A program made the position numbers and the translations under genes. Shown here one piece after another: positions 24,701 to 36,850 of a DNA stretch of 64,000 nucleotides (positions within the stretch are counted from its first letter, which is position 1; each line of letters begins with the position of its first letter). This DNA comes from JBDWFY01 sp964291365 (GTDB taxonomy: Bacteria; Pseudomonadota; Alphaproteobacteria; Rhizobiales; Stappiaceae), in contig OZ219972.1 of assembly GCA_964291365.2 (NCBI GenBank), positions 310,001 through 374,000 on the forward strand. The letters run 5' to 3'. The notes beneath the pieces were generated by a model. That model did no database searches and had not been told where the DNA came from. It saw only the letters and a list, made by a program, of their open reading frames with translations.

Positions 24701-24886
24701 CATGGACATGTATGAAGCACATGCATGCATGCATGCATGCATAGCCAACTCTTCATGAGTAAGTTGAATACCACCATGCCATGCATTTAAATATGCACCT
24801 GTAATCATGGTCTCCTGTTGTGCCAGGCTGATTCTTACAATCACCAGCAAGAAGAGAAATGCAGCATTGAATCTCCTGCTAATCAT
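18732..24886 (-). CDS. Discoidin-domain transmembrane receptor, gene A
   Basis: Six exons (24799-24886, 23456-23781, 22847-23006, 21882-22155, 20766-20951, 18732-19164) join in frame to 488 residues. Exon 1 is a signal peptide (MISRRFNAAFLFLLVIVRISLA). Exons 2-3 form one F5/8 type C (discoidin) domain: VCPVNS at the start, PWC in the middle, LRLVINTG and IEIFGCP at the end. Exon 4 has a Thr/Ser/Pro-rich stalk and a membrane helix (ILIIVLPAALATIVIVFVIAFISILVCV). The two tail exons carry tyrosines in SH2/PTB-like settings: AYDVP (YxxP, Crk/Nck type), NPMYITK (NPxY), DYEMI, LYELQ, YYASI and GYAKV. There is no kinase domain. This is the most diverged member, set apart on the left of the cluster. 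Ligand and role are unknown; discoidin domains usually bind carbohydrate, lipid or matrix. Confidence 0.85.
24722..24743. repeat. (GCAT)n microsatellite
   Basis: About five tandem GCAT units in the first intron of discoidin receptor gene A. Confidence 0.8.
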
Positions 24887-27800
24887 CTTGTGTCGTCTCT
24901 ATAATATATCTTCACTCGAGAGGTAGCTAGATTTGGCGCGGGTCACTTCTCGAATGTAGTGTGTTAATTTCTCGGCTGCTGCAGTCTATTGGGAGCTATT
25001 ATCTTCTGGCGAGGCCTGAGTTATCACCTCTTCTCTCTGCATGCGCTCACTGTGTAGTTATGCTGATGCTTTTGCACTGCAATTTGGCAACCGCAGCGCT
25101 TTTATGTCTATTCTAGCAGCGCCGCTGTAATTAAGGACACGCCCATTGATTGTGCGCAATGTCCATGTCCGGTCCATACTGTACTTGCACATGTGCAGTC
25201 TTGTAGGAGCTAGGCTATGGGATGCGTCGTAATTGCTGAATTTGGCGCGCTTTTTACGAACTACAATCTATCGGCTATAGGCTTTATGTACGCCCCTTGC
25301 ACTGCTAAGTTTGAGTGTGGTTTTGTAGAATACACGGCTACACGCACTAGTAGTGCTGCCCACCGCGCGATTGCTGCCATAGAAATGCCAGCGTACGATG
25401 AGAAGGCGGTACGTGTGCGGTGTTCATTACAGCCAGGAGTTGGTTTAGGGCACAGTTTTGCGGCGTATAGAGTTTCTTTGAGCGTAACCTAAGGGGACGA
25501 GCTCGGAGCCACACTGCCCGCCAACTCTCTGGGCTATGCATATGGCTGCTTTGATCTCTGGTCGAGATTGGGTACCTCACTTCCTGTACCGTGTACTGCT
25601 TATCATAGTACTGTGCTGAGCCATGAATAATGCTGCCGTCATTGCCTTTCTCACATAAAAACCTCCTCTAATGAGCTCAGGCCATGATTTCACTGCATCC
25701 ACTGTGTATAAGGTTTGACCTTGACAATAGGAGTTGTTCAAGTGACAAAGTACATTACCAAGAACAAAGTAGGTGGCTCAGTTAGATAGTTAGACGTTTC
25801 CTGATTCATGTTATTAATCATAGCCTGTGTGCCAAGTAAATAGCTCATATGGATGCTATTGGCCCTTTAGTTATAATGTTCCACCTGTTTAATATTAATT
25901 TTGGTGACAGTTGCTAGTCTTCATCATTGTGTACCGTGATGTGGCTCATGTGTGTGCATCTCTATAATAGCTTCTACAGCTCTTTGTTATAAATTGTGAT
26001 TTAAATGCATATGACACCCCTTTGGGTGCCACTTACTAAGTAAGTTAGCTGTAGATGAGCTGTACACCCATTGTATCATATTCTATATGTCACGTCACCA
26101 CATCTTCTGGCTGCATGTATAACATGAGTATGAATATTGTTATGTAATGTGCAGGTGCTATAATGTGTGAATGTTCATGCAAGCACCTGCTGGGTCATCG
26201 TACATATATACAAATATACAGTACATGTACATATATACACAGCTGAACACCCTTTACAATGCAAGAATCATGTAGTCACACAGACAGTATGAATAGAAAT
26301 GACCATTAAGAAATACCTTAACTTTTAGGAACAAAAGTTCAAGTGAGCCGATATATATCTGCAAACAGGCTGAATTCTAAAGCTGCAGCTGCTTCAAGTT
26401 TCCTGTGTGCCCTGGGCTACTCATTGATCATAACAAACAACTGGCAAAGATGGTGTATCAGATGTGTTTTCCTCCCTATACCCGGCCATCCCCTGACAGC
26501 AAGGTTGCCATGGTGAGTTTAACCACTAATTGCATAACCTCTCCACATAAGATGATGCACTTGGACAGCACAGTGGTAACATTGTTAAGCTGCTTATAAG
26601 TATACCTAGCTGTACATGATCAGGTCAGTATAGCAGCACATGTGTAGGAGTTCTAGCTCTCGCTTACACACTGAGATGCTATAATCTGTCAAATCTTCCC
26701 AACTTCAGTATAAATTTGTTGTTCTTGTGAAACCTGAGTTCCCACCTCCCACAGATAAGTTCAGCTACTAAGTAGTTTATATGCGGTTTCCTGTTGTCAA
26801 TAGCGACCGTGCACGCATCACTAATAACCCTGTAAACTTAGTCGACCGCTGCACACACGTGCTCCCCCCTCCCCTATGCCCACCTAGTTAATTGATTTAA
26901 ACAAGGAGTGACTTCCTCTTGTCTACAATTGCCATTATGTCGTGAGGTAATTTGATAGTTTGTCCTCCACCCCCACGGTGTCAGGTTTGTTAGCAGAAGA
27001 GGTGTGCCCACTTGCAAGATTATCAGCTTACAATCGGGAGGTACTTTCACAGTGCGTCCCACAGTGACAAGTTCTCAAAACTCTAAACTTTGTAATTTTA
27101 GTCAAAGTGAAATAATCGACAGTTCTTACTGCTCACACCAAGATATAATAATTCCATTGCAGTATGTTCCTCTGCCAAGTCTCATAATATACCGGTTCAC
27201 ACGCTTCTAAACTGTGAGAACTGATGTAACTACATGTAAGTATTTCCTGCCTAAGTTCACAGTTCCTTTAAATTTTTATTGATAGACATGGCCCAAAGGA
27301 ATATTAATAAGTACATGCAGGAGTTCCTGGTACATGCTATCACTGTGTGCACCAATGTACCAAAATTAGAGGTGACCATAACTCTACATACGCATCGCCA
27401 TGGCGATGAATAAAGTGAAATCTCAGCAATCTTTTGTGAGCACATTATCTACATGTAGTGGGTACATGTGTGGTGCATGCCACTGTACGCCCACCTACTA
27501 GTACTCAGAGGAGATGCATTAACACAATCTAATCAGCTCCTTAGATGTGGTCTAGCTAAACTAAATAGCAGCTGCCAGTAGTAAGTGCTTTGACATTCAC
27601 ACAGAATGGCCAAATTTAAGAGCTGCTGAGTAAATTCACTTGTTCACAGTCAATTGATGTAACTAATTAGATCAGCTGGGGAGCTGGCCATCTGAACAAA
27701 GTACATGTTTTTGTAGGCTGTGTACTTTAAAACCTATGAGCACCATGAAAACTGCCCGGCCGGGTGAGTATGCACAAGTGCACAATAACTTCCCATGTTA

Positions 27801-30116
27801 AATTGCAGCTATTGTATGCAGTCCTAGCCACTAATTTAACTCAATTTAAAGGGCATATCATGTGTAATCATCCACTGGGTATCTGTCTCGTTTCTTAATT
27901 TTGATGAGAAATTGGTATCACTAGAATTGGATGTAGAGCTATGCTGGAATGTTTGTAGGCTGTGGGAGAGGGGGGATGGTCCTTCTTCTTGGTACAATAT
28001 GGAAGTTGTGAATTTGTCCATGTTCCTCTCTTATGGGTAACAAGATTAGAACGAACCAAATTCTGTGGCATGAACTCGGACCAAAATCTCCAAAATCTGC
28101 CTTGTTGCATATAGGCCAGCAGTACGTTCTGTAACTGTTAGAAATTGTTGGTGACCATTTAGATGCATATTGAATTACAGTATCCGTGTACCAGAAGCTG
28201 GTAAGGTTTCTCAGATGGTAGTCATTAGCCACTTATGAGGGTTGAGCAAATTGTTATTGACATGGTTGGCTAATTGCACAACTCTGATGTCCTGCCGATT
28301 TCTCATGAAATCCACGCTGACCAACTATTGGTAATAACTTGCTTCCCATACCCCTTGCTGCGCAGTAATCTGACCTCATTAGTCTAATTTAGTACACACA
28401 ACAATCTGTTTATACTTATGACATTCATGGGAGGTGTCAAACAAAGCCTATCAGCTAAGCTTAGGTTTAGACCCTTAGGCTTGCATGGGAATAAGGATGC
28501 CTATTAGCGATATTCATCATTTTAGGCCCTGAGCAGCTGTTTTTCTGTGCGAGTCAATTTGTCTCAGTTGTTGATAATTGAATATACTTGAATGGACTTG
28601 AATGTAGTTGCTACCTGCAATGTGCTAGACTGGAGGACCTCACATACAGTGGAAGCTTCACCTGCCTCTGCCGGTGTGTTTTTCTCACATTAATCTTGTC
28701 TTCTCTATAATTTAATACACTACTTGCATTGCTGCATTCCCTAGATTTAGTCATGAACGTACATGTGTACATGTGTAGTGAAAGGGAATCAATGCATAAC
28801 TTGTGGCCGGGTGTGTGTAAGTTGATGCATGGTTTCTCAATCACACAGGACATTTTGATCATTGTAGAACGATATGTCATTGTGGATGATAATTGGAGGA
28901 TAATTTGACCACAATGTCTATGGTTTGACCACATAAAAAAAAATGAAAGTTGGTGTAGTCTCTCCTTTCCTAATTACAGAGGCTGTGCATGCAGGTGCTT
29001 GAGAATGCATGATATTGTGGATGATATGGGAGGATAGCTTGACTGCACAAAACTAACAGAACCTGGTGTAATGCAATTTGCTAATCACTAACTTTATCAG
29101 TGGCTAGCTATAGAATAAGCATTGTCGTGTGTATATTGTATATCAGCCATGCTTGTTCCCAGCATTCCTGGCTTTACAATATATTATGGGCTGTTATTTG
29201 TACATATACACATGTCCTCATCACTCTAAGCAAGGGTATGGCACCGAAAGCTTCCTGCTTCATTGGTTTTGCTAGACTAGACAGCTCTTCATCCTCCATG
29301 GATGGAAGTAGCTATGGAAGCAATTCACCTGTTAATCTTGGTCACGAAATGTGTATTGTGTTAGTGTACAGCTTCCCTGTATCTGTGCAATGCTTTGATG
29401 TGTAGCTTAATCGAATCTGTTGCATTAACAGTAGCTATGTGGCACAATGCCAATCCGATTAGCCAAGTCTTGCTTGCAGCCGTCCAAGGTTAGGCAGGAA
29501 GTTATTGGGCAATTGCATTACCGTGTGGCAATGAAACGTGATTAAGTGACGCTTTTATGTTTGACGACCCTTACCATTCCACCCAGCATGCTAGTACTTC
29601 AATGAGAATGACTCAATTTCTGAATCTTGTCGTCACAAACTATGCCTAATATGGTGCATAGTTGTTATAAAACTGCCCCTATTCTTATGGCCATGTACTA
29701 ATGTGTACAGTATGACACATGGGTAGCTAATGATCAAGGCTTCTGCTTGTCCAACTTACTCAGTCTCTCCTCTGGCTACCAAACCTAATATGTCCACACA
29801 GCAATAGACTATATTGGACGAGCACGAGAAGCAGAACATGACTTCATACTATCATTCTACTTGTTTCAGGTACATATCGTTAACTAGTATTGCATCTATC
29901 CAGTGTTAATAACAAGCTACTAACTGTTGATTACGTTACACTTAGCAGCTTCAGCAATGCTTTATTAACTTATTACCTAATACTTAGCAAATTTTTATGC
30001 CAAGTTTCAGTCCAGTAGGTAAGAATTATACTTTACAAAGATTATAAAATTACATCAGGTATAGCTTTAGAGATCACATGACCAGCAAGAGATCCTGAAC
30101 AACAACACATCATGCA
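24887..30116. other. Intergenic region without recognisable genes
   Basis: About 5.2 kb between the start of gene A and the 3' end of gene B. A GC-richer stretch at about 25050-25500 lies upstream of gene A. It has open frames of 91 (plus) and 77 (minus) codons without domain similarity and is more likely promoter or CpG-rich DNA than coding. The rest is AT-rich with TACATGTAC-type words. I found no tRNA, rRNA or transposon ends. Confidence 0.5.
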
Positions 30117-33100
30117 TTAATGGAGTACCGCTGTTCCTGGTATTGGCATCATAGGCTCATATTCATCTGTATCTATGGCAGCAGTGTCAGTGTTGTGTAT
30201 TTGTGCGTTAGCTTGAGTTTCTGGTATCAACTGGAGTGTAGAAGTAGGTGTGGCATAGTGAGGCAGTGGAACAGTGGGCAAAGAGCCATAGCTCTCATTC
30301 CTAGACAGCTGTATACCATCAGGCTTTCTCTGACTCCCAGCTCTCTCCTGAGTTGGCGTAAAGGGAACCGTATACTCTACCTTACTGTAGTTCTCTTCCA
30401 ATTCTTGATTGATAGGTAGAGAGGTTGGGATGTGGGGATACCCTGTGCCTGACGAGGGAGGGAGCGGAGAAGCCATGCCTAAAGATGAGTAGGGAGGAGG
30501 TTCAGCTCCTACGACCATAGGACTAGCCATAGGAGAGGCGTTGATGACTGTGTTGTTGCCATTTCCTTGTATGGAGTTGTGGGTCACTGAGCTTGGAATG
30601 GCTTCGTAAATGACTGAATCATCAGTTCTGTACAAACAGAACGTGATTAATGGTAGCTAGCACACATGCTTACACATACCAAACATTCACATTAGCTTTA
30701 AATATACCCCCCCTCACACAAGAGGACAATTATAGCAGTTGCTAAAATTTATACCTGAGTTGATAGAGCTCATTTTCAACTTCCTTGATAGTTGTAGCTC
30801 TCTCACGTGAGCTATCAATATTACTGTCAGCGATTTGAGCTCCCCTCAGAGTAGTGCCAGTGTTGACATAATGTGTGTCTGCAGCTGTTGCCGATGATGA
30901 GGAGAAGGAGATCCCACGACCTCCGGTGAGTAGCTTGCTCTGCCCTCTCGCTTTAACACAGATGCCAATGCCCACCAGTACCACTATCACCACAACAATG
31001 ATTGTTGCCAAGGCGACGGGTATGGCAACACTGATCACTTGTCGACTACCAGCTGCTTGGGCAGCTGGTGTAACTGCTGCGAGACCAGGTGTACAAGTTG
31101 AGGATGGAGTGACAATAATTGTAGTAGTGGCAGTGACGGTTACCACAGAAGGAATGGGTGTGGTCACTGTAGCCTCAGTTGTTGACACTGAGTCCTCATA
31201 TATAGCTGTAGTATAATATTAGTATAATCATGATTTCCTCAACCTTATACTGTAGGGCAAATTTTATTATCCTATAGATGGCATTCCCACATCCTTCCCT
31301 TTCCTCATCCTCCCCCTAAGAAATTACCAAATTTGCTGTAGCCAGGCTAGCTAGCACACACCAGCCATTAATTCCCTACTTCTATAATAATATTGTGGGG
31401 GCTATGGTATCAATTAGTCTTGCTACTTGACCCATATGGGTACATGGCTAGTCAAGTTTAGCATGCAGCTGCATGAGCAGGGCTGTTTATTACTCTTTAA
31501 GTCATAAAGCAGCTGAAGTGTTTGTTTTCAGTGACTGAGCATCTATAGCAGCCAACACATGTGTACAGACCTGACTAAGAGAAGCACAATAAGTTTTGTC
31601 ACATAATAGTTCAGTTAGATTTTGCACAATCACACATAGTTGTGGGAGTGTATCCAGTGGCGTAGCTAGCCCATGAACATTGGTGTGGCTAAGGTACTTC
31701 AAATAGGGGCAAAAGTGAGAAAAAAATTAATGGCGGTTCTTGTACAGCCAAGGTTCAGTATTATTTTCATAAGCTCAAAGGAAGGTTGGTGTGGCGAGAG
31801 CCACACTCTGCCATACCCTGGCTACGCCACTGAGTGTATCATGCTGATTAATACTAGGTTTGTCACGAACAACATTACTTAAGCACTTCATTGCATCATG
31901 CATGCTGTTTACAGCCACACTACGTAGCTAGCTACTGCTACTTTAATCTTGTGAGATCATGAATTTCCATATCAATAATTATCTACACCTTATAGCATTT
32001 TAATGGTCATAAAATGCTCCATGATCCATTAAGTTTAAGCGCTAACTATAGCTCAGCTATGTGCATACCTCCAGAAGCAGCACATCCAAAAAAGGCCATG
32101 CTCCAGCATGTGATGTTGAACAGAGGTGATCTTGTCCTCTCAATGACCTGAAGCCTCACCCTCAGAGCTGAGAAGGGTTTCCTTAGTACCACCAGCTGGT
32201 CCACTGTCTGATCGTCGATAACAAACTCCTACATGCAACATGAAACAGGAAGAATGTTAGTTCATCGTGCCAAACTTGGAATGACAAAGGTATGGGTCCT
32301 ATGGAGGTAGCTACTAGTATTTCAAGATATTTAAATCAAGATTCTGTAGGAGAGCCTATAGCACCAACATGTGCAAATGCAATGATAGCACGGTCTTATA
32401 TGTGTTATTCTATCTGATGTAATGTTCTCAGGCCTGCACACAGAATATTGTACACGTGTGATAGTGATTTACAGCCCAACATGCTTACTGTCTCTCCATT
32501 TCCGGTGAGGTTAGCACTGTAAGGTGTAAACTGACTCCCTGCATCTGTCAGCGTATGTTGAAGGGTGAAGGTGCTGACATACTCCCTTAGGCCATCCAGC
32601 TCATCCCCAGTTTGATAGGTGTAGCCACCAGAGATTATCCCCACGATCACAACAGGTTCTGTGAAGATCAGATTGACGCGTGGCTGTGGGAATGTTTCCA
32701 GCTCGGGAGCGCACCAAACATCAGTGTGGTTAGGACCATAGTTGATGAAAGAAGTTCCCACCAGTGGACCAGAGGCAAACTGGACCTGTGGGATGATATT
32801 GTCTGGACTTCGAGGAAGCAGTGTCTCATTGAAGGACACTATTTGGAGGCTGGATATGGGACAACCTAAATAGGAGTGATTTACAGATCTCATTGTGCTA
32901 ATAGCCAGCTAGTCAACACAGTATTGCATGCTATAAAGAAAGACTATGCAGCTATATACACTTATAGAAGCATCTTTAGTGAACAGCCTTCTCATTTTCC
33001 ATATCACATGGCTTTGTCAGTGATTGTAGTAAATTTAATACCAGGCTTACCTAGTAGCCTCTGTGAACTTGCTGATTTTGATCTCCAGCACAGGACAGCA

Positions 33101-33120
33101 ACCACAATCAGTAGCTTCAT
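30117..33120 (-). CDS. Discoidin-domain transmembrane receptor, gene B
   Basis: Five exons (33051-33120, 32489-32865, 32069-32228, 30755-31205, 30117-30627) join in frame to 522 residues. Signal peptide MKLLIVVAVLCW. One discoidin domain (GCPISSLQI at the start, VWCAPELE in the middle, LRVRLQVIERT and AFFGC at the end). A Thr-rich stalk of about 60 residues, then a membrane helix (VISVAIPVALATIIVVVIVVLVGIGICV). The tail has a single large last exon and carries VIYEAI (fits the ITIM consensus), HYVNT (Grb2-type YxN), EPPPYSSL (WW-type PPxY), NYSKVEYTV and EYEPMM (PI3K-type YxxM). It lacks the short NPIYG exon of genes C, D and F. Intron 3 contains a hAT-type MITE. Confidence 0.87.
31647..31840. 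mobile_element. hAT-type MITE with 8-bp target duplication
   Basis: The element spans 31655-31832 (178 bp). Its ends are CAGTGGCGTAGC and the exact inverse GCTACGCCACTG. AGTGTATC occurs directly on both sides (31647-31654 and 31833-31840), a perfect 8-bp target duplication as made by hAT transposases. The CAGTGGCGTAGC terminus is of hAT type. It is non-coding and sits in intron 3 of gene B. Confidence 0.85.
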
Positions 33121-33641
33121 GAATTTGAAGCCCAGAGATGGCACTTTCAAACAACTTTGAGTCATATTCAGCTAAAAGCTTCTCCTAGCCAGCAAGCTCT
33201 ATCTTCTCAATTCAGCTTTGCAGTCAAGACTGCTCTATTTCTGCACTGCACTGCAGCAGCATGCCATAATATGCAACTGTTGACTTCCTGCCATGTATTG
33301 TGTTACAATCATGCATGTGATGTAACTAGTAATAATTCCTGACTTCCCATTTTATGCCATATAGGTGCAGATCTGTTAAATATTTCCTATGAAGGAATTA
33401 ATACTGTGGCTAGTCCATTTTTGTAGGTTTCTTATTGAAGTGGTCAACCATATTGTGGTGATCTCAATCAATGCTACTTAATCATACATTGTGCAGGCTT
33501 TACCTACAGCTGTCTACAAGACAAAAAAAAAATACATTAATAAGGTTGCTACTCTAAAATGACAACAATAAAGTTACACATTTATGATATAACAGAGAGT
33601 TTTAAGCCTCTTGGGACTCAGTATCATTAATGTTATTGTTG
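33121..33641. other. Spacer between receptor genes B and C
   Basis: About 520 bp of AT-rich DNA holding the presumed promoter of gene B and the 3' flank of gene C. No additional gene or repeat is recognised. Confidence 0.5.
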
Positions 33642-35697
33642 TTAGTTCATGTGTGCTGGTGATTCATAGCTGAAGGCTGTATATGAATACTCCCCTTCAT
33701 CTTGTGCTATGATCGATGGTACCGAATTGTAACTCTCATTCCCTTTGAGCTCAAAGACAGCCTCACACTGCAGCTGGGACTCAGTAACTTCATCTTGACT
33801 CTCTGCCTTCCCATAGGCAAGGTTATCTGTCCACTCTTCCGCTATCACTGATGTTGATGGCACTGGGCTGTAACTCTCATTCCCTTTGAGCTTAAAGACA
33901 GCCTCAAGTTGGGGTTCAGTAGCCTCATCTTGACTCTCTACCTTCCCATAGGCAAGGTTATCTGTCCACTCTTCCTCTATCGCTGATGTTGATGGCACTG
34001 GGCTATAACTTTTGTTCCCTTTGAGCTCAAAGACGACATCAAGTTGGGGTTCAGTAGCCTCATCTTGACTCTCTACTTTCCCATAGGCAAGGTTATCTGT
34101 CCACTCTTCCCCCTCTGCTTCATTGTCCGTGTGTATATCATGTTCAATGGGCTCGTAGGTATAGATATCTATCCTCTGATCAATGTTTTTATCTGATTGA
34201 GGTAGAGGACTGCAGGTATAGTGGTATGTATAGCAAGAGTACATGTATAATGATTATGACATAATAATGACATACTAGGTAATTATGTAAATAACCTGCT
34301 TCCGTATATCGGATTGTTCACCAGCTTGTCGATACTTTCTCTCCTATCAAACCTAAGAGTTCAAATCCAGTATTTTTGTAATGTCTATACCACTGTCATA
34401 AAAAAAGATAAGGCTGGCTACATAGCTATACTATAGCTACAGTGTAGGGCATGATAAGTTATCGAAACAAAAGAAGTGTGCTCACCCTTCACGATCAGAC
34501 AGAGTGTTACCATGCACTGGTGCAGCGAGCTCAATTGACTTTGATGACCATTCTAAGTTCCTGTGATCATGATTCTTTTCCTCTCCGTTAGTCTCCTTCT
34601 GCCGCCTTAGAAAGATACAGATGTACACACCCACCCCCACAAATACAGCATTGATGATGATTGAGAGCAGAGCAATGGGAAGAACAATTGCCAAAGCTTG
34701 GCAGTCTCTGACTACACTTGCAGCGATGATCTGTGCTGCTGTTTCACTGTTATCATTAGTATTGTCTGTGGTAGCTGATGGAGCTTGAGATGTTGACTCC
34801 TCCTCAACTGTCATACTTGTCATACCCGAGTTTATTGCTATAATTAAATAAATAATTAAGTGGCTATGTGCTAGCTAATCCCATGAGTATATGCATACTG
34901 GGGCATTAGCAGAAATGATCGTACCTTCTGTGGCTAGGCAACCATAGAGGCCAACACCCAAACATATGTACTCAAAACTTAAATCATTAGAATCAAACCA
35001 TTCTACTGGTCTCAGGCGAATTCGCTCAGTCAGCAAAGGTTGCTCCAATTGTACTAAGGTGTTCAAATCAGGTATAGTGAAGTACTGTAGCAAATGTATA
35101 TATAAACATCATGATTGTGGCATGGCTAATTTGATAATTGCAACACTAGACAAAATAATTTGATATTAGTGAAAAAATATTACCTTTACGCTACCAGTCT
35201 CCGTGGTGTAGTAGTTGAGGATGTTTTTGTTGCCAGGTGGAGAATACTCAAGGGTGAGGTTAGTCACGTAGAAGAAGCGTACTGATCGTTCGCTTCTACC
35301 ACTAAACAATATCTGTGTGATGAGCACAGGCTGTGTCAGCTCCAGAACAATGAATGGATCACCACGAAAATCAACTGCACACCATGTATCAAAAAATCTG
35401 CCTTCGCTATATCCAAAATTGTAGATATTTGTGGCTGGGTAACCAGAGGAATTGTCTGAAGGTGTAACCCTTCTCAATGGTGCTAGTGTTCTGTTCAGAG
35501 AGAGAAATACCCCTCTCATTTTACAGCCTGAGGGATAAGATTATCAGTGACTCAGTCAATTAGCTTTCATGATAGATTTGCTTACTTAGAGGTCCATGAC
35601 TCTCAGCCCTGGCCTGTGGATCTCCAAGGGCAGTAGACAGTAGCAGAGACAGTATCAGGAGCTGAAGTACACAATTACACAATATCCAATCCTTCAT
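33642..35697 (-). CDS. Discoidin-domain transmembrane receptor, gene C
   Basis: Six exons (35586-35697, 35184-35527, 34925-35084, 34486-34837, 34296-34352, 33642-34209) join in frame to 530 residues. Signal peptide MKDWILCNCVLQLLILSLLLSTALG. Discoidin domain from SCKMRG to GLYGCLA with the TWC motif and NLTLEYSPPGN. Stalk rich in Thr/Ser/Asn. Membrane helix ALAIVLPIALLSIIINAVFVGVGVYICIF. A 57-bp exon encodes LVNNPIYGSR, an NPxY motif shared with D and F. The last exon carries YTYEPI and three 45-residue repeats, each with DNLAYGK and SYSPVP or SYNSVP. There is no kinase. It is closest to D in ectodomain and tail. Confidence 0.88.
33690..34115 (-). repeat. Three tandem 135-bp coding repeats in the tail of gene C
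   Basis: The word CCATAGGCAAGGTTA recurs at 33811, 33946 and 34081, giving an exact period of 135 bp (45 codons). Each unit encodes EEWTDNLAYGK...ESQDE...F.LKGN.SY..VPS. Gene D has a single copy of the same unit, so the array expanded in gene C. Each unit adds two tyrosines in docking-like contexts. Confidence 0.9.
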
Positions 35698-36850
35698 TTG
35701 TATAACTTCTGCCACGTCTTTAATTTTGCATAGCAAGGTTTAACTAGCTAGCTGCTAACTTTCTGGCACAATGATATCAGCCACAGTAAACAAACAGCAT
35801 ATCTGAGATTTCCTGGATACTCTGATATGCATACCACAGATCATTAAAGTATGTATTCAAGGATGAGCGATATTTGAACTTTGTAACCCATCAGTGCCAC
35901 ACATGCATTGCGGATCACTAGTATACAATAACATCACTGTAAAAATGAATTGGTTATTTTAACCTAATGTGGGTTGTCCCATTTGCACTTCCTACTTGTC
36001 TCACAACAGTTCTAACAATGCTGACATGTAGCTAACGCAACTAGTGTTCTCTCCTCTGCATATATATTTATGCAAAATGTGCCTCTTAGTTGTTTCAGTC
36101 AATAGCATAGTTGTTGTAGGAATGTACGAGGTATTGAGGTATTGCTCTAGGAGGGTTAGCAGGCAGCTATAGGCTGTTGCTGTAAAAAGCCACGTACACT
36201 CCTACAACAGCTATGCTATGAACTGAAGCAACAAGTGGCATATTTTGCATAGATCAGATTCTATATGTAAAGGAGAGAGCACTATAGTTGCCTTACATGT
36301 CAGCATTGTGAGAATTATCATGAAGGAAGTAGGGAGTGCAACTAGGACAACCCACATTAGGTTAAAATAACTAATTTGTTTTTACAGTGATAGCACACTG
36401 TACAATATACTAGATCATGGATCTATATTGATTGTAAGTTCTCTATGATTATCTTCACCAACTTCTAGCCAATACGTGCTTGACCTTATTAGGTATATCA
36501 CATTGACCTCCTATCAAGTATAATGTTACAAATTGTGTGGTGTGGTGTTAATTGACTTCACAGTTGTGTAGGCTTAACTAAGATTTCCTATAAAGGAACA
36601 ATGGTTGGCCCCTTTTTTGTAGGTTTCTTGTTGAAGTGACAATCTCAACCTTAGCTAGTTAGCTATATATCATACTGGTATACATAATAATAAATAGATG
36701 TTCACAAAACCAAAGAGTGTGCATATAATAGTATAACAGTAGGGTTAATTAAAATCCTTCAAACAAGCAACAACAACAGTCACACGTGCACACCTAAATC
36801 CGAAGAAGGCACTACTATAATTATGGACTTTACGAGTTGTTATGGAGTCA
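35698..36850. other. Spacer between receptor genes C and D, largely a foldback element
   Basis: The main content is the inverted-repeat element at 35934-36390, described separately. The remainder is AT-rich and holds the upstream region of gene C and the 3' flank of gene D; no gene is seen. Confidence 0.5.
35934..36390. mobile_element. Long inverted-repeat (foldback) element
   Basis: A 457-bp element bounded by TCACTGTAAAAA and TTTTTACAGTGA. The arms are nearly 200 bp (35934 to about 36133, and about 36190 to 36390). They share blocks such as TTAACCTAATGTGGGTTGTCC / GGACAACCCACATTAGGTTAA and ATAGCATAGTTGTTGTAGGA / TCCTACAACAGCTATGCTAT. A central spacer of about 60 bp separates them. No target duplication is evident and no coding capacity is present, so it is a non-autonomous element or a recent inverted duplication. 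Confidence 0.75.

Noticed and set aside
18732..24886. Classical DDR-type receptor tyrosine kinase
   Set aside because: No protein-kinase motifs (glycine loop, HRD, DFG) are found in any tail exon of genes A to H or in the neighbouring spacers.
25217..25492. 91-codon plus-strand open frame upstream of receptor gene A
   Set aside because: Lies in a GC-richer promoter-like patch, with no recognisable domain and no continuing exon.
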